A DNA stretch of 64,000 nt from Aplectana chamaeleonis (GCA_029168955.1 JAPDOI010000368.1:654434-718433), one strand, 5' to 3'. Shown: positions 12,020 to 24,060, counted from the stretch's first letter. Notes: generated from the sequence alone by a model not told the origin. Numbers and translations: made by a program.

Positions 12020-12725
12020 ATAGGGGGTCTGAGCTGCGAAGTGGTAGAGGGGATAGGAATATGGTGCCCCCATTCGGACCAGGCATCTGCCCGACGTCTC
12101 ATGGTGCAGATTGCAGAGGGCACAGAATACTGCCCTTAGGCTTGTAATAGGATTTCACAAATCGACGCCTATTCAGCATCTTCATCAGGAAACCGATCTG
12201 CTCCACGTCAACAAGCATTGCTTGTTACAGTCTCAGCAATTCCTCATAGGCATCGTCAAGAGTCCGGCCCATCCCAACCTCCCTCTCCTATCGTTCGGCT
12301 CCCACCCACGAAACATGCGCACACCGCTCTCTGCCAGCTTGTCTGCTGTCGATCAACAACGCTGGGCTACATCCGAGCTCTCGCGCAGAAGACTCCACAT
12401 TGCTGAGCATGCGCGCTTTGTGGCAGAATAGTTCTCTGTTGCTCAGCCCAACTCCGTATATGGCGGTGTGCCCCCACGAGTCGGCGATAGTGAGGCTGAT
12501 CTGCCGAGGCGCACTCGAACCATCCTCGTAGGTCTACGATGCGGTCACTCTACCTACCTCATGGCCTACGCTCATCGGATTGACCAGTCAGTCCCTGATA
12601 AACGCCCGATTGTCAATACGCTGGTCATCATATTGCATCTATTTTCATGTCTGGCCAAACCAACAACTCTGTCTGCTTGAGATCTGTGGTACAAGCCGTG
12701 TGAGGTTGCCGGCTCCCCACGCCTC
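12020..12725 (+). pseudogene. LINE remnant (jockey/CR1-like RT C-terminal region)
   Basis: Degenerate copy of the 3' part of a non-LTR retrotransposon. Recognisable pieces, in order, match the better copy at 43,385-44,580: EYGAPI followed by LQRAQNTALRL (thumb region), STPIQHLHQETDLLHV, then RTILVGLRCGHSTYLM and HRIDQSVPDKRP (C-terminal zinc-knuckle-like region), and PTTLSA at the end. Reading passes through several stops and frame changes, including a stop at about 12,431. Upstream RT motifs are absent, so the copy is 5' truncated and dead. Confidence 0.85.
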
Positions 12726-13868
12726 TGATGCGATGCTCTATTATGACTGACAAGCAGAAGAGGGGAGGGGGTCTGAGCTCCGCTGGGAGACCAAGAAAAC
12801 CATGTTGAATAGGTTGCTTGTAACACTTGGAATTGACGAACTCCTGAGCTTCATGATGGCTTCTTTTCAAATAAATAAATAATTGAAGCTTCACTGCAGA
12901 GATCGGTGTTGATAACCTCATTTAATGCATGTTTCGGGTCGGAGACCCTTCTCCAGGCTGTAATTCATCACAGTAAACGTGATTCGAGCACAACCATGTG
13001 ATCATCGGAAACTGATAATAAGGTTTAAACAACGGAAATGATAGCCTGACCGGGTTGAATGGTGATTTTTCTAAAACGGTACTGCTCTGGCAAAAACTCG
13101 CTTGCGACCCCGCAAGAGATTCGGGAATTTTAGGGTCGGAGGGTCGCCGATTTGGAGATTCAGTAGGCGGAGCTCGGAATTGGAGGTGGCGTTAGTCAAT
13201 GCGTGTTGGGTCGCGTGCGCAGTGCCGCCAGACGACGGCTCCGACGTGACGTTGAAGCCAAAATCAAACCAGCGGTACTTACGAGCTGTCTCGAGGTGGG
13301 GCTAGACCGATTTATTCCATTGTAGAGTGTGCACTTCTCGGGCTCTGCCTTCGAGTTGAGTGGAACGCGAGTGCCTGCTCTTGCACCAACATGGGTGCTC
13401 CATCTTGGGAGCAGGCAAGGGGCAGAGCATTCGTACAATTGATTAATTTTTGATTTGCATAGCGGTTGGCATAGGAGGGTCGCCCAGTGGCGTATGTGGC
13501 GTTATCGGTTGTGTCTTGTGGTTCAGCATCCCGTTCAGTGTCGTGTTAGCCGTTGGAGGGTTGCCTCGTCCCTTCAGTGACGTCATCACTTGCTTAGCAT
13601 CCCGTCCACTCATCCGTTTGTGACGGCGTTCATATATGCTGTTTTCAATCAAGGGGATTTTCAACGTCTTCGCTAACGATGGCTGTCAGAGTGGTATTGG
13701 TTCACCGATTCTAAACCGAAGCAGACGGCGAATAACTGCCTGGGAGACCGTTCTTGTGAAAGGCTGTGGCCAAGCAGCTTCTCGTGGGTTGCATATTTTC
13801 CTGTTACTAGTCGTTATAAAAAAGAAACTGTACGACCTGATATAGGTCCCCATATCGTCACCGTTGCA
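12726..13868. other. No gene recognised
   Basis: Open frames on both strands overlap and show no family motif. I see no splice-supported exon here. Confidence 0.35.
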
Positions 13869-13908
13869 CATAAGGCGGCGCGACGTGATAGTTAGTGTGC
13901 GTATTGAT

Positions 13909-14197
13909 CAGGGATGAGCGGAGCAAAAATGTGAAATTTCGGAAATCGGTTTTCGGGTTTCGGAACAAAATTTTTTCTCGGGTTTCGGAAATTGGGCGCG
14001 AAACGCCTGAAAATGCGCGGAAATGCGGTTTTCGGAAAACAAAACGCTTAAAAATTGAGAAATTTTCTAATGTTTTCCTCCTCTCAGATGACCCGATATT
14101 TTCGCATTCCGCAGCGTTTTTTGCGGAACGCGGAGTGCCAAAAATGCGCGAAACTGCGGGTTTCGGAACGCAAAACGTGGAACTTCGCTCATCCCTG
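13909..14197. mobile_element. hAT-type MITE nested in an older repeat
   Basis: Termini CAGGGATGAGCGGAG and the complement of CAGGGATGAGCGAAG. The flanking 8-bp repeats are GTATTGAT (13,901-13,908) and GTGTTGAT (14,198-14,205), with one mismatch. The interior is built of TTTCGGAA and GCGGTTTTCGGAA phrases. It interrupts a CGTCGC-rich repeat whose uninterrupted relative at 49,490-49,590 reads straight across the insertion point (as its reverse complement), which confirms insertion. Confidence 0.85.
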
Positions 14198-14205
14198 GTG
14201 TTGAT

Positions 14206-14850
14206 CAAGCGACGCGCGTCGTCGCCAGGTGTTAAGAGTGAAGTGGCGCGCTACTTCGGATTTGACGCGAACATAATGATAACTCCGCGTCGATCGCGTT
14301 GCATTGCAGCGCGGCGCGATGGTCGTCGCGCGGAGGCAAGCTCGTTGCTGGTTTTCTCCAAGATTTTTTCATTAACGCAACCAGATCCCACAATGAAAAC
14401 ACTGAAATGAGCATATTTAGGACCGCTTACACCCAAGCAAACACGAAAGCACTGTTGCTAACTTCACTTTCAAAAAAATTCTGTGGGTTGTTTACCCGAA
14501 ATCGCGTACGTATGCAATTGCGCGTAATCGTCCAGCGTTTACACCTGAATTCCTACGCGAAACGATTTTTGCGTCGCGTTGACATGTGCCATCGCGTCGC
14601 CCCGCGAAAACTGAACCCACGCCTAAGGCCTCTTTCAGAGCTCGATTACTGTGCGACGCGACCGAATTAAAAACCTGCATATCGATCTGGTCGCGTCGCG
14701 CGATCAGGCCTTTCAGACAAGATCGTGGGGAAAGTGGCCCAATCGCGCGGTTGGGCGACTGAAGATAACCAGATCGCGTCGCCGTGCAGTGCACGGCGAC
14801 ACGACCGATCGCGGCGACCGCTTCACATGTCCTCGTTCAAATTCCTCTTT
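14206..14850. repeat. GCGTCGC-rich dispersed repeat
   Basis: Parts at 14,210-14,600 match 49,180-49,600 in reverse complement, sharing TTGCGCGTAATCG, GACATGTGCCA and GTTTTCTCCAAGATTTTTTCATT-like phrases. The stretch is dense in CGATCGCGTCG words. It was split by the hAT MITE at 13,909-14,197, and its left part reaches back to about 13,870. Confidence 0.65.
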
Positions 14851-15104
14851 TTTCACGTTGATTCAGGCAAAATAAGTATAAGTAGGCAAAACAATCATAA
14901 TACAAAACAATTTTCATCATAAAATGATTTTTATCATAAAATGACGAACCACAATGCACCTTTTTATCGTAAACGACAAACCAATTGCGCGACACCGCTC
15001 CGACACTGGGAGAGGTCATCTACTGCAGTTACCTGGTGGATCTACTGCTATCAGCTGTAGATGAACGGAATGACCGAAACCTAACATGTTTTTAACAGGT
15101 ATAC

Positions 15105-15490
15105 TAGCACTGCAGTTGAACAGAACTCGATTTTGGAGGGAATTTCAAATTCCGGTGTAGGCGGTAACCTATCCTGACAGGGATACACTTTCCGGGTTCA
15201 CACAGGGGACCCTGGGACATGCCACTGGGGTAATTGCCTTCGGGGTCCGCACCGGAGGGGGGGGGGGTGACCCCACCGCCACGGTCCGCAGTGGGATGCA
15301 CCCCACCCTGGACCGTGGGGAGATGCCCGAACAGTTGGGTACCCCCCCCCCCCCCCCCTCCCGAGCCGTGAGGAACCCCCTCCTCTCGGCGACAAAAATT
15401 ATCCTCCGATATCCGGTGGATCTTCGGTGAGTGACTTGAGGCCACCTTCCAGGTCCGGCTCCGAATAGATGAGAAGCCTTTTATACCAGC
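15105..15490 (-). repeat. TATA / Sm-like / hairpin module, copy 1
   Basis: Read on the - strand: GGTATAAAAGG (about 15,487), the GGACCTGGAAGGTGGCC block with CAAGTCACT, GAGGATAATTTTTGTCGC (Sm-like), then the hairpin GAGGA-loop-TCCTC, and a G/C-tract region with a CCACGGTCC / GGACCGTGG stem. Closely related to 37,530-37,790. The long G (15,257-15,267) and C (15,344-15,358) tracts are a risk for assembly errors. Confidence 0.6.
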
Positions 15491-16073
15491 AAAATTGTCA
15501 ATACTTTGTCTTAACATGTTGGTGATCCTGACGAATGTCTGGCGTCATATTTGAGGTTTGTAGGTGTTTATTGTGTTCAGTACATTTGAAATGACGGCAA
15601 AACATTTGCGTCGCGGCTGCAGAGCGGCGATTACTCCATTAGTTCACCTCATCATCTTCATTCGTTCTTCTGTAGTACAATATACCTCCTGTAGTTCCTC
15701 CAAACCGTCAATTTTTCCCGTAGATCTCGTCTCCCAGTGCCGGAGCGCGAACATGAAATAGGCGTCGATTAGAATGTGTACGTAAAAGTGCGTGGTCGCC
15801 AACTTCCGCGATTGGGCCTTCACACTTCCAAAATCTGTGATTTCCACGGCGACGCGACGGTCGCGTCGCAGTGCTCACGATCGCGTCGCAGAGCGATCGA
15901 ACTCTGAAAACACCCTTCCAGGGCCAAGCATACCATTGTTCCGAACCTCGAAAAAGCTAAGATCCTCCCTCCTTGGTGACCGAAATTTATGACGCCCCTT
16001 CTCTCTCTCCCCCCTCTCCCCTCCCCCGCCTCTCCCCTGAAGAGTTTCGTATTTCAATCAAGACTCGTAGAAT

Positions 16074-16372
16074 CAGGGTTGAGCATGCCGCTGCGTCAGT
16101 TTCCGGCGTATCTACGACCCCCCCTGTGTATCAGAATTTTTACGATCTCCCCCCCCCCTCGATAGAAAAAATCTTTAGCTTTTTTTCGGAGACAAGTCTG
16201 AAGAATTTTCAAACTTGACATCAAAGGACCTCATTCTACATTGCCGAGTGGTTGGAAAAAATCATTTTTCTCCAAAAAATATTTCGAGCATCTTCTTCCA
16301 AATTTTCGTTTTTTTTTATTCAAAAAATTGACCCCCCTCCGTTGCGCCGAGTCGCAGCGGTGCTCAACCCTG
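16074..16372. mobile_element. hAT-type MITE with perfect 8-bp target duplication
   Basis: Starts CAGGGTTGAGCATGCCGCTG and ends with the complement of CAGGGTTGAGCACCGCTGCG. It is flanked by CGTAGAAT at 16,066-16,073 and again at 16,373-16,380. 299 bp, same family as 1,636-1,969, non-coding, with TTTTTTTC and CCCCCCTC runs. Confidence 0.9.
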
Positions 16373-16380
16373 CGTAGAAT

Positions 16381-17754
16381 GTTTTCCATTTTTGGTTCAA
16401 AGTTGCGGCACCCCCCTCCCCCCCAGATTTCCAATTTCTCGATTTTTTTCCGATTTGCGCCTCCGTTATCTCGCTGGACGGTAACCGCTTGACCTTGCTC
16501 TCTTCCCCGCTGTGGTGATCACAGCGGGGCCTTACCCTGCTTGCTGTGCAGTTTCTCTCCCAAATAAATTGTAATATTGAGCACATACCTCCTGCATATG
16601 TAAATATTATTAGATAGTATTTTTCCGCCTACTGTCTAATGTTGTAATAATGAGCTCCTTGAGGGACTCCTGATTGAGTTACGGGAAAAACCCAGCGTTC
16701 AGTAGTAAGCGTGTCAGTTGACCCAGGAGGCAGGGTCGAGCGGGACGTTGCGTAATTTTTCGAAATCGGAGCAGCCCCCCCACCATCAATTTTTTTTCCA
16801 GAATTCAAAATTTTTGCGATCTCCCTTCCCCGAGGGGCGATTTCTGAGCGTTTTTTTTTCAAAAAACTTTTCTGGATTTTTTTTTGTATTTAGATATTCG
16901 GGACGTTTGGAAAATCAAAATAATCAATATATTCGTATACTAAAACTTTCAAACACCGAAAATTCGCTAAATATTCGGGCTCAGGCGGCTAAAATCTGAG
17001 TTATGCTACGATCCTTCCCTTTTGTGACCAAAAATATCGAGATTTTTGGTTCGAAATTTTTACGATCCTCCGTAACCTTCTTTTTCGGTCCGAAATCTTT
17101 GATTTCCAAAAATTAGCATAAACTCACCCGGTTTTTGGCTAGGTTAGATTTCAAATTTGCATTGGAAGTTTCACCGTATCTTTAATATATGTTAAAGTAC
17201 GTCCATTTTGTCTTCACCCGAGTTGACTTTGAGGAAATGAAGTGGAACTTTTCTAATAATCATCTCCATAACCGTTAGTTTGACATTTAGTCAATAGTTA
17301 TTTTCACAAAATCGTGATACTTTCGTTTCAGTGAGGCACGTTCGGAATCTGCTGTTGTTGAAGAACAGAGATCATAATTGGTGTGACAAGTTCGATAGCG
17401 TGCGTACGTTCTCTGTCGTTCTCGTTCGATCTACGGGTACTTGCAACATCGCCTTCTCGTTTTCTTGGGGTCGTCCTTGCCACTGCCTTAGGAACTACTG
17501 CCTTCCTACAGAGTAAGTTCCGTTTTCTTCAAGTTCACTGTGATTTTCTCATTTTGTTCATGTTGTCGACGTTGTCGGTAACTGATTGAAATCCTTCCTG
17601 TCCGCGCTGTGGCAGTTAATGCCCGCCACGCACTCTGTTATAGCGAAATTGGTCATCGTTTGTTTTATCATCGGTTTATGCAAGCTGGGTTCTCCGAAAA
17701 AAACTCCATGTGGAGTAGTTGATGCTCGACTGATGAGTCGTCTTGACGGTCGAC
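16381..17754. other. No gene; solo hAT-like end at 16,734
   Basis: CAGGGTCGAGCGGGACG at about 16,734 looks like one end of the same hAT MITE family with no partner found. A hydrophobic frame at about 17,437-17,512 ends at a good splice donor (AGA/GTAAGT at 17,513), but the frame upstream is closed by stops and no family was recognised. Confidence 0.35.
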
Positions 17755-17994
17755 TCTATCTCAGAAATTCGCCGGGTCCGACCCCAGCTCGATCGGGGTC
17801 CATCCCAGATTTCTGTCGGGTCCGATCCTTCAGCATTGTTCCTCCACGTAGTCCCAAGTGAGACGACATGTGGGAGAATGAATTTTACTTCTCCCCCACG
17901 TCGTCCCAGTTGGAAGAAGTGAGGGGCGAGAACGGTAAGGGGTTCGACCCGACAGAAATCTACGGTCGGACCCGTTGAGTTTCTGAGATAGATC
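17755..17994. mobile_element. Two-tier foldback element
   Basis: Outer arms 17,755-17,828 and 17,937-17,994 are reverse complements (TCTATCTCAGAAA, CGGGTCCGACC, AGATTTCTGTCGGGTC), apart from about 16 extra bases in the left arm. Inside them a second inverted pair, GACGACATGTGGGAGAA against its complement at about 17,885-17,908, makes a nested hairpin. No protein coding. Confidence 0.75.
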
Positions 17995-18010
17995 CACCAC
18001 ACACAACGTA

Positions 18011-18981
18011 GGATCCTCCGGGGTAGGAGACGTCGTGAAAAAGTTCTCTTGAGTGTTGTGGGAGATGGATAGAGTAGCTTTACTGCATGTTGGGCTTTAC
18101 CTACAGACCATCCGGCAGAGTAAAAAATGGGAAAAAACCATCGAAACTACCTGCAACTTCCGAATTGTTGGAGCAGCTGGAGTGAATTCGTATGCTTGAA
18201 ACACATTTAAAAAAAGTTTTGCACTAACTTTCCACGAGGTTTCTCTTCATATTTTAACTTGCTGTTTCCAGTCTCACTGGATTTACAATTTCTATCGCGT
18301 TAATCCCTGTAGTATATGATAATTTTCTCTTTTTATTTAAAAATTATTCTTTTCACATTCATGTGCTAGCTCGTTTTTCTAGCTCTTCGAGAAATATTGT
18401 AATGTTAGCATCTGCTAAATTTGTATTGTTTTGCTCGAGTAAACGAAAGCAACTCATTTGAACACATAAAAATCGTTTGCGAAACGTAGAGAAAACATTG
18501 CCAATGTGGGAAGCAAAGCGATGAACCCTTTTTTTTTCAATTTATCATCATGGCCGCAGTTTTCATTTTCAGAAAACGACAATCGGCTGCCTGATACATC
18601 TGCTAACCTTTCATCGATAACTGCTTAGGTTGGCTCCATCGCGCAGATTTTTTTGATTTTCCGGAGTTCGAGGGTGAATGAGAGAGTGAGTATATGGCGA
18701 AGGGAAAATCGAAAAAAAAACCAATATTGATCCAAATAAAACAGATTGAGGTAGATGTGTATTAGATGTAGTAGCCAGCGAATTTTTTCTTTTGAAAAAT
18801 CAAAAGCACAGCCATGGTGACTGCTTGAAGAGAATGCGCTCACTAATTTTTCCGTTTTCCAAATTTTTGCTGTACAGGATGCTCCCTAGGTAAAACCCAG
18901 CATACAGTAATGTTTCTCTATCCATCCCCCACAACTCTCAGAAGAACTTTCTTTCAGGACGTCTCCTACCCCGGAGGGTCC
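18011..18981. mobile_element. Inverted-repeat element, about 100-bp ends
   Basis: 18,011-18,114 (GGATCCTCCGGGGTAGGAGA onward) is about 80 percent the reverse complement of 18,880-18,981. It abuts the foldback element ending at 17,994. The 770-bp interior is AT-rich with no transposase motif, so it is a non-autonomous DNA transposon. No clear target duplication, so superfamily unassigned. Confidence 0.8.
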
Positions 18982-19139
18982 TCTTTAGGTTGGGCATCTC
19001 GGATCCAGCAGTGCTTTTGTGATGTTCACTCTGTGTTGTAGTCGTGCTAGCGCGGGAGAAATTTGGACAAAGTGGTCCTCCTAAAGGAAGCGTACGTTTT
19101 TAGGACGATTTTTGACACGAAATTTGAATCTTCACTCTA

Positions 19140-19240
19140 AATCCTAAAGACTTGCTCGGATGAGTCCGGGCGGAGCAAGCAGCGGAGCGGTCGATCATGG
19201 CAAAGTAACAGTGATAAGGGGATTTTGACTGATAAGCCTT
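19140..19240 (-). repeat. Dispersed repeat, copy 2 of 4
   Basis: Reverse complement of the family at 3,866 and 47,566: CTTGCTCGGATGAGTCCGGG, GCGGAGCGGTCGATCATGG, then AACAGTGATAAGGGGA. Confidence 0.7.
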
Positions 19241-20938
19241 TCTTCGACCTGATCAAAATTAGGGAGTTTGTATCTTGTCTCCAGAAAGCCGCGTTGTAGC
19301 TTTTATCTCGCTATCTTGGGAGCGGTTGATTATCCATTTCTACCATTGTGTTTTCATAGAAACGACCGCTCTAATTACATGATGAAGCAATCATAGCAGC
19401 GTCGCGGCCACCTCCCATCCAGTGATCGACGATATATGCCCGACGTTCTACTCTGAAAAGAGTCAGAGGGGTTTAAAGAGCTCAACTAAAAGGATATCAG
19501 TAAGCGGGCGATTTGTGGGTAGACTTTGTCTGAAAATCGTCAACTCCGTGCTCAGCTCACCAAAACCACGGAAAGGCAGCTTCCGCGCAGAAAACCACAT
19601 TCGGTTTTTCCTTCTCAATTTTATGTTTGATTCAAGTGGAGATTGTTGGCAAAGCCTGAGGCCTCAATGCTGCGTATTCGTAATGCTATAGCCTCGTGAA
19701 ATACCTGCCGCATGGTCTGAAAAGGCGTTTTCCCCGTCGATCTTGTAGCACGAGGAGCAGAAGCGCCCCGACAGGCCCCTCAAAATCCAAAATTTTATAT
19801 TCCTTATTCCACGAGATCCCCGCGTTCAAAAGTATGTGAAGGAAGCTTCTTTTTTTTGGAGAAATCTTGACAATGCAAAGGCCAAAAGAAATAATCTACC
19901 TAAGAAGTTAAAGGGGCTAAATCATTCCAGACGTCCAGTTTTCCGACATTTTTGTATCATACGAGGCACACCTGACAGACGTGAAGAAAACTAAGCTGAA
20001 TGCTTTAGGATTTTCCAAAGAGTTTCCCTCCGAAATTCGAGTGTTTTTGGTGGCTCTTGGCGATATATTACAACCTGGTACGCCTAACTGCGCGAAATAG
20101 TAGAAAAAATGAACAGGTGTTTTTGCGCGTACGCTGCCTTCAACGGTGGTAAAAGGGGGAAGCTTTTAACTCCGTTCAGTTGCACATCACACTTTAGAGG
20201 GCAGACTCGGATTTTGCGTACGATATCCTTCCATGGAATGTTTTCACTTTCCATGTATCCTTCCCTTGTCAGAGCTACTTGCGTGATTTCAAAGTTTTGT
20301 GATGTTATTCCTATTTTTACCTTTTATTAAAGATTGTTGTGACGTTGATTAACCTGCTGTGAGGACTTAGAGTATTGTTGGCCTAATTTATGCTGTTCTG
20401 CAAATTTCAGCCTATCCTAAGAGGCTGTAGAAGAAGGAGACTGTTTTAAGGATTGAATTGAACGAAGGTTGTTTTGTTTCGTAATGTGCACGAATTCTCC
20501 GTATTCACATGCATTGTCTTTTCATACTGAGTCTATGATGAATTTTTATCTATTTCAATGCTTTAAAGTCCACTCATTTTCATCTTCATCTCACAGATAT
20601 CCTCGCATGAATGAGAAGTAGCTCTCCGATTTGTGAGATGTCTCCATGGAGCGTTGTGCGTCAAAGGGAGTAATCAATATTTCACGATGGACGTCTTGAG
20701 TTTATAACGGGGAGGAGAATGCTCTAACTGTTTTCTCCCATTGAAAAGTGCTGCAAGGTTTTGGATTTTGGGGGATCTTTCGGCGTCGTCGAGTAGACCG
20801 GTGTTACCATGTGAGTGAGCAAGGAATTTTTTTGTTTGAATATGGAGTCTTGTTTCTTCAGTCTGTGGTAGAGTGACATAATACTGAGTCAAGACTTGCG
20901 TTCTAGATCTTACATGCTTCTTTTTATTCTGTCCTTAA
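19241..20938. other. No gene recognised
   Basis: A - strand frame at 20,674-20,892 stays open for about 70 codons, but its apparent start is TTG, it has no recognised motif, and it ends near a MITE. I see nothing else supportable. Confidence 0.35.
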
Positions 20939-21417
20939 AGGCACGGTACCGCCTGAAAATGCTTTTCGAGATTTACTGCTTATCCTGAAGATTTTAGAAC
21001 GCCTATGCCAATAATATCTCTGAAATCGTACAGAATCCTTGGGAACGGATTTATGGTCCCTCAAAATTGCCGAAATTGGAGTGACCAAAGATTAGTGGAC
21101 GATTTATTCAATACATGTAATTTTTGTCATCCGAAACCGATCTATGGAAGCAGACCTGAATCATGAGGGAGGTTGAAAATAAAGGGAAGAACAGGACTAT
21201 TGATCGAAAACCATCATCTTGCCTCAGTTGAGCTAGAAAGGTTAAAGGGGCTTGGAAAAGTGTCTCCCCGCTGTGGGCGCGGCTGAGTGGCTTCTTCCTA
21301 TATCTCGCTTATTCGTAGAAACTATGAAGCTTGGACTCCGCGGGTGTTATGTAGGGTGACTCTGCTTCACAATTGCATGGGATTCTTAGATTCCGTCCCT
21401 GAGGGAGGACTGTGCCT
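20939..21417. mobile_element. TTAA-flanked MITE (AGGCAC family)
   Basis: TTAA at 20,935-20,938 then AGGCACGGTACCGCC. The right end GAGGACTGTGCCT is followed by TTTC, a decayed TTAA. Interior matches the family (ATCTCTGAAATCGTACAGAA, TATATCTCGCTTATTCGTAG). Confidence 0.75.
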
Positions 21418-21697
21418 TTCAAATGCGAACGCAACAGCGGGACTCAGGCAGACCGGTGTCTGATCTTAGGACAAAGACAAACTTCAATTTTTTTCGGCCC
21501 AGGTGACCTGGCATGCATTGTAATTGGTGCGTTGACAGGATATATGTTGGGCCATGTGGGCCTCTTTGCCAGAATCGTAGCACTGGGCCTTTTTCGTGAC
21601 TCGATTCTCTGCGCTATAAAGATAAACTGACTCTTCCAAATATTCGTCAAGGCAAACGGATTTTTTGAGACAGTGTTTCTTGAGGGTTTTGTAAGCC

Positions 21698-23253
21698 AAA
21701 GTGCGTATCATATGTATTTATAGCAACCCAATCAAAGCTCTGATATCAATGTCCACGCTAACTTTCATCAGCCGGCACTGTTACCATTCGATTCCGCGTA
21801 CCCAAAAACCTTTGTTCAAAATATTTTACCGGAAACCACCGAGAAATATTATCTATTTTGTATATAACTTTCTGAGTCCTTGTATCATAATTATAGCAAC
21901 ACTTTCAATCTTCAACCGCTGTTCTTCTTCTTATTTGGGAATACTAACTTGTAACGTGTTTACAATAGTCTATCGTTCCGTCTTGTCTAGAAATGATCTT
22001 AAAAACTCATTTTACCATGGAGTTAACAGTCGGCTAAGCACTTCCACATCCAAGTTGCTCCAGGCGACGATTACAACTCTCTCGAGGTGTTCCAGTGAGT
22101 CGTACGTCCTATCACCACTATAAATATGGCGAAACAGGATTCCTCGGACGTTTTCCATTGATTTAACATAGGTGGGCACGCCGGCCAAGCCATAACGGAG
22201 AGCCCATGCTGCTCAAACCAAGTCCTAGGTGAGCGACTCGTGTGGATGTCGGCATCATCTTACTGGAAGGTGGGCTCATTTTGCTGGAATCGAGCAAGAA
22301 ATGGTCACATTCCTGTTCACAACACTTCATGGTACTCCGTAGAATTTCTTCTAGAGGAATCGAAGGCTATCTAGAGCACACCTTCAGCATCGAAGCCATA
22401 TCATACCGTGAGATTGCCTCCACCAAAAATAAGGTGAGCGAATTACCCCGGCTCCATGCGGAGCTCTAGCCAGCAGTGTGCGTACCCGTCAGGTTTATCC
22501 AACTTGAACTTCTTCTTGCCCGAGAAGACACCCTGAACTTGATGTTAACCCAGATGAAGCCGTAGAACAAGTTCTGGCCCTCTTAGACCTGTCAGTCTTC
22601 ATGTTCCTCTCAGTGCACTGAAGCCGCGAGGCCTGAGGCAGTGCTGTGAGGTGCGGTACTGGACGCATACGAGAATGCTCTATAACTGGGATGCGGTTGA
22701 TCGCTCTCCATACGGTCATTCTGGATACCGACGTAAAAAGTTCGGCTTGGATCTGGTTGGCCCACATGGTCGAGTTGGACGCGAGCCATCCTACTCGACG
22801 TTCTTCAGAAGCAGACAGCTTTTTGGGCCTGTGAGTGCCTTTCTTTGAACCATGTGACGATGGTGTTGCTCCGCTATTTTCCTGATAATCAGACTAGCCT
22901 TGTCCAGGGCAAGAATCTGAGCATTTTCGACCTCAGAGAGAACGGATCTGTTTGGCATGGTGGAAAATGATGATACGTACCTTCATTCACATCATATTCG
23001 AAACGGAAAATGTTTTGAGAAATGAGCAAGGGAGCATTTCCAATAGAAAGTGTTGCTATGATTATGATACACAGACTTTAAAAGTTATATACATACAAAA
23101 TAGATCCTATTTCTTTATGGTTTTCTGTAAAATTTTGTGAACAAAGGTTTTTCGGTACGCGGATTCGAATGGTGACAGTGCCGATTGATAAAAGTTTGCT
23201 TGGACATTGATATCAGAGCTTTGAGTGTGTTGCTATAATTATGATAGGCACTG
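21698..23253 (-). mobile_element. Tc3-like transposon with about 200-bp inverted ends
   Basis: The left end (21,698-21,910) and right end (23,045-23,253) are inverted repeats sharing TCAAAGCTCTGATATCAATG, CGGCACTGT, CCATTCGA and AAAACCTTTGTTCA. A terminal motif (TATCATAATTATAGCAACAC) recurs at the inner edge of each arm (about 21,885 and 23,049), like the paired transposase sites in Tc3 ends. TA follows the right end (23,254-23,255). A decayed transposase runs on the - strand inside. About 1.56 kb. Confidence 0.9.
22140..22960 (-). pseudogene. Tc3-family transposase, decayed
   Basis: Reads from an ATG at 22,959 (MPNRSVLSEVENAQILAL), through a frame with MWANQIQAELF, MTVWRAINRI (helix-turn-helix region) and, after frame changes, GKKKFKLDKPDGYAHCW, which corresponds to the KFNLDGPDG block after the first catalytic Asp of Tc3-like enzymes. 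A degraded GGG..MIW block follows at about 22,430. Several frameshifts and stops, no intact catalytic triad, so it cannot make an active enzyme. It sits between the long inverted ends of the element at 21,698-23,253. Confidence 0.88.
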
Positions 23254-23610
23254 TATACCAATTGGAGATCTTACCACAGATTTTAGGTTTAGAATAGAGT
23301 CGTAGCATGCGGTACCGCACTGCTTACCCTCCTTGTATTTATTCATTCTCCTATGCCGGTGCTGATTGGCATGAGGTCTCACACTTTATTTCTACACAAA
23401 TCTGGAAAACAAGTTGTTTTGTCTGGCGAGCATAGCTCTGGTTAAAGGCAGTGTTCATTATGAAAAAACTCCCCTATTCTTTACAGAAACGTGAGCTTCG
23501 AGTCTATCTAAGCAAGCCTGTGAATAAAGAACGGCGAAAAAGGGGCAGGAAGTGTGTCGAAATTCCGCGGTCCAGCCGGTACATCGGGTTACTTTGTCCA
23601 CGTCCTATAA

Positions 23611-23906
23611 GGGGTATGGTATACTTTTGCGATACACGGTCGCGTCGCTCTGCACAGCGGCAGCGACTGCCTCCCGCCCTTTAAATCTGTCGCTGTCGCA
23701 GTGCACTGCATAGCGACAGCGACAGTGGTAGCGACAGGCTATGGCTCATTTGCAGTATGTCAGCCCTCCACGACACGTCGCTGCGACCCGCACGCGACAT
23801 CTGTTCCTTTGACGGCCGTTGTCGTTGCTTCGATGCGGGTCCCGCCGCGATTTGTGTTAGATTGCATGCCTGTCGCTCATTACAGCGACAAAGTATACCA
23901 TACCCC
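23611..23906. mobile_element. Harbinger-like MITE with TAA duplication
   Basis: Ends GGGGTATGGTATACTTT and its complement, flanked by TAA at 23,608-23,610 and 23,907-23,909. A 3-bp TAA/TTA target duplication suggests PIF/Harbinger. The interior holds GCGACAGCGACAG and GTCGCTGTCGC words that pair with one another. Confidence 0.7.
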
Positions 23907-24060
23907 TAACAGTTGTCCTTAATTCGTTTTGCCGTAGGAACAGGAACCGAATTTTTGATTGTTTTTCATCGCGAGAGGTTCTAACATCCCAGCACGCACA
24001 TTGGCCAATCTTATTTCTAAAGAATTTTTGGTACAGGAAACAGAAAGCTAATCCACTTAC

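Noticed and set aside
12111..12431. Intact 106-codon gene
   Set aside because: It is an internal piece of a dead LINE that aligns with the copy at 43,385-44,580.
17331..17589. Exon-like frames before a GTAAGT donor
   Set aside because: After the TTTCAG acceptor at 17,326 the hydrophobic frame is closed by stops, and the frame that is open is not protein-like.
20674..20892. 72-codon - strand frame
   Set aside because: Starts at TTG, no family motif, no convincing splice sites.
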